Source of the DNA: an uncultured Collinsella sp. | GTDB taxonomy: Bacteria; Actinomycetota; Coriobacteriia; Coriobacteriales; Coriobacteriaceae | Reading direction: 5' to 3' | Assembly: GCA_902478985.1 (NCBI GenBank) | Contig: CABSNH010000043.1 | Span: 1 to 11,776 of the forward strand | DNA length: 11,776 nucleotides | In this document: positions 6,927 to 11,776 of the stretch, piece by piece | Layout of the letters: the number at the start of each line of letters is the position of its first letter | Position numbering within the stretch: the stretch's first letter is position 1 | Program-made: the position numbers and the translations under genes | The notes under the pieces: generated by a model | Database searches by the model: none | Seen by the model: only the letters and a program-made list of their open reading frames with translations | Told to the model about the DNA's origin: nothing

Positions 6927-6932
6927 ATTATA
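6927..6932 (-). promoter_or_regulatory. -10 element of the ppc promoter
   Basis: A perfect TATAAT on the - strand, about 45 nt before the ppc GTG and 33 nt before the ATG at 6894. The region about 17 nt upstream has no good TTGACA match, so activator help or a weak -35 is likely. Confidence 0.6.
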
Positions 6933-6939
6933 GGCGCTT

Positions 6940-7028
6940 GAGAAATACTTTCGACACTGATTGCGCTTTACCACACAAAAGTATTTTCTGCATTGCAAGG
7001 GTTTTTGCCCCAAATGGTCGTATTTCTC
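6940..7028. promoter_or_regulatory. repeated GTATTTCT-type sites upstream of ppc (candidate operators)
   Basis: AGAAATACTTTCGACACTG (6941-6959) and AAAAGTATTTTCTGCATTG (6977-6995) match at 13 of 19 positions and lie 36 nt apart. A third site GTATTTCTC (7020-7028) is the exact inverse of GAGAAATAC (6940-6948). The most downstream site overlaps the expected -35 position of the ppc promoter. Spacing and repetition suggest binding sites for a regulator, but no known consensus was recognised. Confidence 0.4.
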
Positions 7029-7046
7029 GGTGGGCGGCATACGTAA

Positions 7047-7082
7047 ACGGGGGCATTCCGCATAAAAGCGAAACACCCCCGT
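7047..7082 (-). terminator. probable terminator downstream of hisS
   Basis: ACGGGGG (7047-7053) pairs with CCCCCGT (7076-7082), with an inner interrupted helix around CGC/GCG and an ATAAAA loop. It lies about 60 nt past the hisS stop. The trailing U-run on the - strand is short (GTTTAC), so it is a weak or partial terminator. Confidence 0.5.
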
Positions 7083-7139
7083 AACAATCGCTCTCCATGA
7101 GCAGGGCACGTTAGCAGGCCCGCAGCTCAAAAAGATGCG

Positions 7140-8459
7140 CTACAGGCGCTCGCGAACCGCCTCGACCACATTGGCCAGATCGACGAGAACCTCGTCATGG
7201 CTTTGCATGTCGCGCACCTTGACCTTGCCGGCGGCAAGCTCGTCGCCGCCCAAGACCAAAATGAGCTTGGCGCCCACCTTGTCGGCCTGCTTAAACTGAG
7301 CCTTGAGCGAACGGCCCTGGTAGTCGGCCTCGGTCACGATACCTGCAGCGCGAAGCTCCTGCGTAATGGCGAAGACGTTCTGGCGCAACTCCTTGCCGGC
7401 GTTGGCGACGTAGACGCACGGGGCCTCATCGGCACCCAGGTCGCCGCCAAAGGCCTGTAGGGCCAGCAGGGCGCGCTCAAAACCGACGGCGAAGCCGACG
7501 CCGGCCGTAGGCTTGCCGCCCTCGAGCTCGACCAGGCCGTCGTAGCGGCCGCCGCCGCCGATGGAGCCGACGCCGGCGCCAGGGGCCTCGACCTCAAAGA
7601 CGGTACGGGTGTAGTAGTCCAGGCCGCGCACCAAGGTGGGATCCTCGACATACTCGATACCGGCGGCATCCAGATAGCGCTTGACCTGCTCGTAGTGCTC
7701 GCGGCACTCGTCGCACAGGTTGTCACCCATCAGCGGAGCCTCGGCCATGATCTCGCGGCAATGGTCGTTCTTGCAGTCGAAGGCGCGCAGCGGGTTAAGC
7801 TCGGCGCGCTCGCGGCACTCATCGCACATCTCGTCGGCGTGATCGAGAATGAACTGCTTGACCTGCTCGCGATAGGCCGGACGGCACTGGGCATCGCCCA
7901 TCGAGTTAATGAGCAGACGAAGCTTGGAAAGATCGAAACCAAGGCGCTTGTAGAACTCCATGAGCATGATGATGCACTCGGCGTCTGCCGCCGGATCGGG
8001 AGCGCCGAGCCACTCGATGCCCACCTGGTGGAACTGACGCAGACGCCCCTTCTGGGGACGCTCGCCGCGGAACATGGCCTCGGCATAGTAGGCCTTAAAC
8101 GGCGTGGAGCCCTGGGGCACCAGGTTGTTCTCCACGACGGCGCGCACCACACCGGCCGTGCCCTCGGGGCGAAGCGCCAAGCGCTGCTTGGGCTTGAGCT
8201 TGGTATCGGTGCCTTCGGTAAAGACGCGCTCCAGGTTGGCGCCGCTAAACACGCGGAACATCTCCTTGCGCACGACGTCGGTCGACTGGCCGATGCCGTG
8301 GACAAACACGTCCACCTGCTCGATCGCGGGCGTCTCGATGGGCTTAAAGCCAAACGGCTCGAATACGCTGGCCGCAATCTGCTGCATCTTTTGCCAGGCG
8401 CGCATCTCGGCGCCGATAAGGTCGCGGGTTCCCTCCGCCTTCTGTGCCTGCATGGGCAA
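7140..8459 (-). CDS. hisS: Histidyl-tRNA synthetase
   Basis: Class II aminoacyl-tRNA synthetase that charges tRNA-His with histidine in the cytosol. The 439-residue length is typical. Visible signatures are GTRDL near the N-terminus, LRPEGTAG (about 94-101), motif 2 around GERPQKGRLRQFHQVGIEWLG (about 130-150), a cysteine-rich insertion (CDEC repeated at about 210-260), the histidine-binding LVRGLDYYTRTVFE (about 275-288), motif 3 GGGGRYDGLVE (about 300-310) with GFAVGFERALLAL, and a C-terminal anticodon-binding domain. The ATG at 8459 has AGAAAGG 9-10 nt upstream; a second ATG two codons later is the minor alternative. It appears to be transcribed alone from the promoter at about 8500. Confidence 0.97.
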   Translation of the reverse strand: MPMQAQKAEGTRDLIGAEMRAWQKMQQIAASVFEPFGFKPIETPAIEQVDVFVHGIGQSTDVVRKEMFRVFSGANLERVFTEGTDTKLKPKQRLALRPEGTAGVVRAVVENNLVPQGSTPFKAYYAEAMFRGERPQKGRLRQFHQVGIEWLGAPDPAADAECIIMLMEFYKRLGFDLSKLRLLINSMGDAQCRPAYREQVKQFILDHADEMCDECRERAELNPLRAFDCKNDHCREIMAEAPLMGDNLCDECREHYEQVKRYLDAAGIEYVEDPTLVRGLDYYTRTVFEVEAPGAGVGSIGGGGRYDGLVELEGGKPTAGVGFAVGFERALLALQAFGGDLGADEAPCVYVANAGKELRQNVFAITQELRAAGIVTEADYQGRSLKAQFKQADKVGAKLILVLGGDELAAGKVKVRDMQSHDEVLVDLANVVEAVRERL

Positions 8460-8495
8460 ACACCTTTCTTTTGTATCGCGTCATAGGTAGTGGTC

Positions 8496-8501
8496 ATTAT
8501 A
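8496..8501 (-). promoter_or_regulatory. -10 element of the hisS promoter
   Basis: A perfect TATAAT on the - strand, 36 nt before the hisS start and directly after the U-tract of the preceding terminator. No clear -35 hexamer is visible because that position falls in the terminator stem. No T-box or other leader fold is visible in the short space before the gene. Confidence 0.55.
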
Positions 8502-8517
8502 CGGCACAAAAACAAAA

Positions 8518-8579
8518 CGCGGCGGCGCGTCTGACCGAACGAGGGTATGGGGGCTCGTTCGGCCAGATGCGCCGCCGCG
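8518..8579 (-). terminator. strong intrinsic terminator downstream of the MFS remnant
   Basis: Arms 8518-8543 and 8554-8579 pair at 24 of 26 positions (one of the two exceptions is a G-U wobble in the - strand RNA), with a loop of about 10 nt. The - strand continues TTTTGTTTTTGT. It ends the amidohydrolase/MFS transcript just before the hisS promoter. Confidence 0.85.
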
Positions 8580-8585
8580 GTTTGC

Positions 8586-8647
8586 GATCCGTCTTCCTCC
8601 GTCCCCTTCGGATCACATGATCTGTTGGGGACGGAGGAAAACGGATC
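8586..8647. repeat. hairpin repeat, TCCGTCCCC type
   Basis: Arms 8586-8606 (GATCCGTCTTCCTCCGTCCCC, 21 nt; given here as ends GATCCGT and GTCCCC) and 8627-8647 are reverse complements at 20 of 21 positions. The loop contains GGATCACATGATC, itself partly palindromic. The GTCCCC/GGGGAC end resembles REP-like palindromes spread by Y1-type transposases, but no such transposase is in the window. It lies just beyond the MFS remnant, overlapping its stop codon. Confidence 0.65.
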
Positions 8648-9065
8648 ATTTCGTAGGCCCGTGGCCGCCCTGGAAGCCGAATGATGGTACGAGCATCCAT
8701 TCGGCTTCCAGGGCAGCCACGGACAGAACGGGGCAAACAGAAAAGAGCACGTAGACCTGCCACAGTTCACCGACAAGGCTCATGCCGGCAAGAACGGCAG
8801 AGGTGGCGATTACAGTGAGGGAGCCCAAAACGCGACCGCTTACTTTATCGGCAACATGACCGATCACAAGTGAGCCGATAACGCTCACCACGGTGGAGAT
8901 GGCGTTGGAGATGTTGTACTGCGCAAGCGTGATGCCCAGGTCGCTGACGACGAGCGGCTGAAACAGGCTCATGCAGTTGACGAAAATCGTGTAGCACGTG
9001 GCCATGATGACAAAGCCGGAAGCCACCACGAGCCAGCCGGGGAAGAACTTACGCTGCTGGGACAT
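8646..9065 (-). pseudogene. Truncated MFS transporter (first four helices only)
   Basis: Only 139 codons, against about 400 for a major facilitator protein. Residues 10-31 form helix 1. Helix 2 (about 50-68) leads into the conserved loop GHVADKVSGR (69-78), the MFS motif-A position. Helix 3 (79-98) and most of helix 4 (101-118) follow. Then the sequence turns into a palindrome-encoded tail with no family character and stops at 8646. The remaining eight helices are nowhere in the window. The ATG at 9065 has AAAAGGAG just upstream, 39 nt after the amidohydrolase stop, so it was probably the transporter partner of that enzyme. Substrate unknown. An assembly or strain-specific deletion is the alternative to natural decay, but a stable membrane product seems unlikely. 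Confidence 0.75.
8659..8722. repeat. hairpin repeat inside the 3' end of the MFS remnant
   Basis: Arms 8659-8682 and 8699-8722 pair at 23 of 24 positions, with GATG/CATC continuing the stem. The palindrome encodes residues about 115-136 of the truncated MFS protein, so both arms are read as coding sequence. It looks like a fold-back duplication at the place where the transporter loses its family sequence. Confidence 0.7.
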
Positions 9066-9104
9066 ACTGCTCCTTTTTAAACAAACGAGTAGCAAGATTG
9101 GGTG

Positions 9105-10397
9105 CTACCGGTGGTCGGCGATGTAGCCCAAAGCGACTGCCGCATAAGCCGCGGCGCCAAGTGGCAGCTCGGCATCGCTAAAGCGCGCCTTGGGATGATG
9201 CTGGGCAAAGTGTTCGTCCGTATCGGTCACAGCCGCGCCGATCGTAAAGTATGCGCTCGGTATCTCACTCGAGATAAGCGCAAAGTCCTCGCTCGCCATG
9301 GCATGGAACAGCGGCAGGAAGGCGGCCTTGGGCAGCGTCGCACCCACGTAGCCAAGCGAAGCCTGGGTCACGTCGTCATCGAGCACGAGCGGGGGAACAT
9401 CCGAGAGCGTCTCGATGGTGGCCGACGTGCGATACGTTGCGGCCACGCCGTTGACGACCTCGGCGATACGCTCCTTGAGGTGCTCCATGAGCTCAACATC
9501 GAAGCCGCGCAGCGTTCCCTCGAGCACGCAGGTGTCGGGGATGACGTTGGCCGCCAAGCCGCCAGCAAACTTACCAACGGTAAGTGCGACTTCCTTGGCC
9601 GCCGGCACCTCGCGGGCGATAAGCTCCTGGAGCGCCAGGTGCACATGGACGCCGGCCGCGATGGGGTCGATGCAGATCTCGGGGCTCGAGCCATGGCCGC
9701 CCTTGCCCTGGAGCGTGATGCGGAAACCGTACACGCCCGAAAGCGCCGGACTGCCGTAGAGCACCAGGCCAAGCGGCGACTGGCTGTTGACATGCATGGC
9801 AAAGGCCGCCTGAGGACGCGGGTTCTGCAGCAGGCCATCGGCGATGGCAGCGCGTGCCCCTTCAAAGGTCTCCTCGCCCGGCTGGAACAGCAACTTGACG
9901 GTAGCGTTGGCCTCCACAAGCTCGGCCTCTCGAGCCTTGAGCAAACGGGCCGCGCCGAGCAACGCCGTCGCATGCATATCGTGACCGCAAGCATGCATGC
10001 AGCCGTTGGTAGAGGCGAAAGGCTCGCCCGACTCTTCGGCAACGGGCAGGGCATCCATGTCGCCACGAAGCATGACGACCGTTCCGGCCTGCTCGTCCTT
10101 GCACGTGCCATTGCCCTGAGCGGCCGCACCGGCACCGATCAGGCCAACGACGCAGGAACCGTCGACTAGCGTGGTATGGGGGATGTCCATCTCGTCCAGA
10201 CGTGCCTGGATATAGGCAGACGTCTGCGGAAGATTGTTACCCAGCTCGGGCATCTGGTGTAGATCGTGTCGCCATGCAGCGAGCTCGTCTGCAAAAGCCT
10301 GAGCTTCTGCGACAAGACCGTCACCGATAGCGGCCTGCGCCGCCGCGGTGGCCTGGGGCGCTGGTTGCGGTTGAAAATTGGACAGAGCTGATGCCAT
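9105..10397 (-). CDS. M20D family amidohydrolase (N-acyl amino acid / hippurate-type hydrolase)
   Basis: Two-metal hydrolase of the M20D group, which cleaves N-acyl or aryl amides of amino acids. The protein has 430 residues. Visible: WRHDLHQMPELGNNLPQTS (about 42-60), LRGDMDALPV (110-119), the metal-binding CMHACGHDMH (133-142, with Cys137 and His139), FQPGEE (171-176) with the catalytic Glu, a dimerisation domain with GGHGS, then ANVIPDTCVLEGTLRGFD, SEDFALIS, and near the end HHPKARFSDAELPLGAA. The start is ATG at 10397, preceded by GGAGGG; the frame's earlier ATG at 10475 adds unrelated residues. About 30 extra Ala/Gln-rich residues precede the domain. There is no signal peptide, so it is cytosolic. 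Substrate cannot be read from sequence; hippurate, IAA-type conjugates and acetyl-amino acids are all known in the group. Confidence 0.9.
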   Translation of the reverse strand: MASALSNFQPQPAPQATAAAQAAIGDGLVAEAQAFADELAAWRHDLHQMPELGNNLPQTSAYIQARLDEMDIPHTTLVDGSCVVGLIGAGAAAQGNGTCKDEQAGTVVMLRGDMDALPVAEESGEPFASTNGCMHACGHDMHATALLGAARLLKAREAELVEANATVKLLFQPGEETFEGARAAIADGLLQNPRPQAAFAMHVNSQSPLGLVLYGSPALSGVYGFRITLQGKGGHGSSPEICIDPIAAGVHVHLALQELIAREVPAAKEVALTVGKFAGGLAANVIPDTCVLEGTLRGFDVELMEHLKERIAEVVNGVAATYRTSATIETLSDVPPLVLDDDVTQASLGYVGATLPKAAFLPLFHAMASEDFALISSEIPSAYFTIGAAVTDTDEHFAQHHPKARFSDAELPLGAAAYAAVALGYIADHR

Positions 10398-10427
10398 AGA
10401 AGCCCTCCAGTAACGTTTTTGCAGCAC

Positions 10428-10449
10428 GCACTTTGATAGCGTAAAGTGC
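10428..10449. promoter_or_regulatory. inverted repeat in the amidohydrolase upstream region (candidate operator)
   Basis: GCACTTT (10428-10434) and AAAGTGC (10443-10449) are exact inverses separated by 8 nt. It lies 31-52 nt before the amidohydrolase ATG, where a promoter should be. On the - strand TTGTAC and TTGCAC occur just upstream, but no good -10 is visible. It is either a regulator site or an RNA hairpin. Confidence 0.35.
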
Positions 10450-10475
10450 AAGGTACAACTGTAAGGGCATGACAT

Positions 10476-10500
10476 AAAAATGCCGCCCTGGGAGGGCGGC
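10476..10500 (-). terminator. intrinsic terminator of the DMT transporter gene
   Basis: On the - strand GCCGCCCT and AGGGCGGC form an 8-bp GC stem around a 3-nt loop (10482-10500), followed by ATTTTTATG. It lies 12 nt past the transporter stop. Confidence 0.88.
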
Positions 10501-10512
10501 GCAACAAGTTGT

Positions 10513-11496
10513 TTACAATTGCGGGTGTGATTTTCGGCGCAAGAAATCGAAATGCGTCTCGCTCAAGATAATCGAAAGAAAGATGAGCGCGAAGCCGGCG
10601 AGCAGGCGCGAGGTGAGCGCCTCCCCCATCAGCAGCACCGAGAACAGCACGCCCGAAGGCGACTCCATCGAAAGGAGCAGTGAGCCCGTCGAGGCCGAGA
10701 CATGCGCCAAGCCGACGTTTTGGATGAGCAGAGCCGCGCATGTGCAACCAACCGAGAGAAACGCCATCGCGCTGATAAAGCTCGGCGTCCACACGGACAG
10801 AGGCGCTTGGGTCTCGAATAGCAGCGACGTTGCCAGGCTCAGCACGCCGTTGCCCACAAACATCCAAAACGTGATGACGTTGATGTCCATTTTGCGACCG
10901 TACTTGGCAGTCACCGCCATCTGGATGGCGAAAAAGACCGCACCCGCCAGCGTAATGACATCACCGATGTTGAATTCAACGCTATCGAGCGCCACCAAGC
11001 CAATGCCCGCCAAGCACAGCAGCGCCGCGCCCAGGTTATAGCGGGTGAGTTTTTCGCCGCTCAGAAAATAGCTCGCGAACGGCACAACGATGCAATACGT
11101 GCCCGTCAAAAAAGCATTCTTGCCCGCCGTGGTGTGCGCCAGACCGACTGTCTGCAGGGCGTAGGCGGCCCACATAAGTGCGCCCATGCCAAGTCCGACG
11201 ATAAGGTTGCGGGCGTTGAGGTGCGCGATGATGCGCTTGTGGAAGATGAAAAACATGACCAACGCCGCAGGCAGAAAGCGCACGTAGAGCAGTTCGAACA
11301 CCGGAATGGTGTCGAGCGCGTCCTTCATGGTCGTAAAGGAGTAGCCCCAGACGACTGCCACCGAAAGCAGCAGGACTTTCCAGAACAGCGGCGAGCGAGC
11401 GCCGGCGCCGCGGGAGGTGCCGCCCGCGCCCAGGTCCTCGCGAGCAACAGGGCTATCGGGCATCATTTCGATATTGTCAGTGGCATGCTGGGCCAT
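10513..11496 (-). CDS. EamA/DMT-family transporter (RhaT/YdcZ-like permease)
   Basis: A 327-residue membrane protein with about ten hydrophobic helices arranged as two EamA repeats: residues about 38-170 and 175-310. Family features are the first helix VVWGYSFTTMKDAL, the FELLYVRFLPAALVM segment, LQTVGLAHTTAGKNAFLTGTYCIVVP at the end of the first half, and the repeat of that pattern as IQNVGLAHVSASTGSLLLSMESPSGVLFSVLLMGEAL in the second half. A hydrophilic 34-residue N-terminus precedes helix 1. The start is ATG at 11496, with GAGGA 6 nt upstream. It is monocistronic: terminators lie on both sides. DMT proteins export amino acids, metabolites or drugs; the substrate is not readable from sequence. 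Confidence 0.9.
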   Translation of the reverse strand: MAQHATDNIEMMPDSPVAREDLGAGGTSRGAGARSPLFWKVLLLSVAVVWGYSFTTMKDALDTIPVFELLYVRFLPAALVMFFIFHKRIIAHLNARNLIVGLGMGALMWAAYALQTVGLAHTTAGKNAFLTGTYCIVVPFASYFLSGEKLTRYNLGAALLCLAGIGLVALDSVEFNIGDVITLAGAVFFAIQMAVTAKYGRKMDINVITFWMFVGNGVLSLATSLLFETQAPLSVWTPSFISAMAFLSVGCTCAALLIQNVGLAHVSASTGSLLLSMESPSGVLFSVLLMGEALTSRLLAGFALIFLSIILSETHFDFLRRKSHPQL

Positions 11497-11561
11497 AGGG
11501 CATCCTCGCGCTCAATCTGGGCGTGGTGTCCGCACGCGCATGGCTGCGTGCCGCCTCATGG

Positions 11562-11602
11562 TCAAATAAAAACGGGGCGCACCGGACCCCCGGCACGCCC
11601 CG
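11562..11602 (-). terminator. intrinsic terminator of the gene entering from the right edge
   Basis: On the - strand CGGGGCG (11596-11602) pairs with CGCCCCG (11573-11579), and CCGG/CCGG continues the stem around a short loop. It is followed by TTTTTATTT. It lies about 95 nt past the 11697 stop. The TTGACC just beyond could serve as a -35 for the DMT gene, but no matching -10 is clear. Confidence 0.85.
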
Positions 11603-11696
11603 CTACTGTATCAACAACCAAGCGGCACACGCAATTCACTACGCTAAAGCATCGGCAGAGCACACCTCGATGTTCCGGTAACGCCACGCTGTTGCG

Positions 11697-11776
11697 CTAG
11701 ATTAATTTAGTACTCTCCAGCTTTTCGATGATCCAGTCGTTGGCTTTGATGACCGGGCGGCGGAAGACGACGCCCA
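11697..11776 (-). CDS. C-terminal 25 codons of an unidentified protein (continues beyond the window)
   Basis: On the - strand the frame enters at the right edge and reads GVVFRRPVIKAN followed by DWIIEKLESTKLI and a TAG at 11697-11699. The other two frames give poor peptides, and a strong terminator lies downstream in the same orientation, so this is probably a real gene end. Too little is visible to assign a family. Confidence 0.5.
   Translation of the reverse strand, partial: GVVFRRPVIKANDWIIEKLESTKLI

Noticed and set aside
6903..7130. A 75-codon - strand frame between hisS and ppc, with a repeated QCRKYF-like peptide
   Set aside because: The peptide repeat comes from direct repeats over the ppc promoter; the frame spans the -10 element and the hisS terminator.
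7695..8486. A 263-codon + strand frame opposite hisS
   Set aside because: Antisense shadow of a clearly conserved synthetase, with no ribosome binding site or domain.

Overview
The window is GC-rich, densely coded DNA from an anaerobic, probably gut-dwelling actinobacterium. The gene content and protein style look like Coriobacteriia, with Collinsella the closest guess. This assignment is an inference from protein character only; no rRNA or other marker is present.

Layout. At the left edge, on the + strand, is the 3' part of a nickel-pincer cofactor gene (larC, 2-619), followed 2 nt later by a TetR-type regulator (622-1161). Facing them on the - strand is a larA-larD pair: a nickel-dependent lactate racemase (2245-3522) and a lactate/aquaglyceroporin channel (1464-2195). 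Every later gene is also on the - strand: phosphoenolpyruvate carboxylase (4069-6882), histidyl-tRNA synthetase (7140-8459), a truncated MFS transporter (8646-9065) directly behind an M20D amidohydrolase (9105-10397), a ten-helix EamA/DMT transporter (10513-11496), and the last 25 codons of an unidentified protein (11697-11776).

How the genes fit together. LarA interconverts D- and L-lactate using a nickel-pincer nucleotide, whose synthesis needs LarB, LarE and LarC. LarD passes lactate across the membrane. Only the first half of LarC is encoded here: the C-terminal (LarC2-type) domain is absent and the TetR gene takes its place. The lar genes are therefore split into two convergent units. 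PEP carboxylase makes oxaloacetate from PEP and bicarbonate.

The least ordinary part is non-coding. Two intergenic regions (1318-1442 and 3919-4045) carry the same nested fold. Each has a perfect 28-29 bp outer inverted repeat whose sequence is unique to that site, an internal loop with near-identical sequence (ATTCMGCA on the 5' side, GAGGAC on the 3' side), a 4-bp helix that differs between the copies by a compensatory base-pair change, a 2-nt bulge, and an inner terminator hairpin of unrelated sequence. Degenerate relics of the same junction motifs lie at 3692-3926. A second cluster, three back-to-back hairpins of about 60 nt (8518-8722), sits between hisS and the broken MFS gene, and the last hairpin forms the gene's aberrant 3' end.
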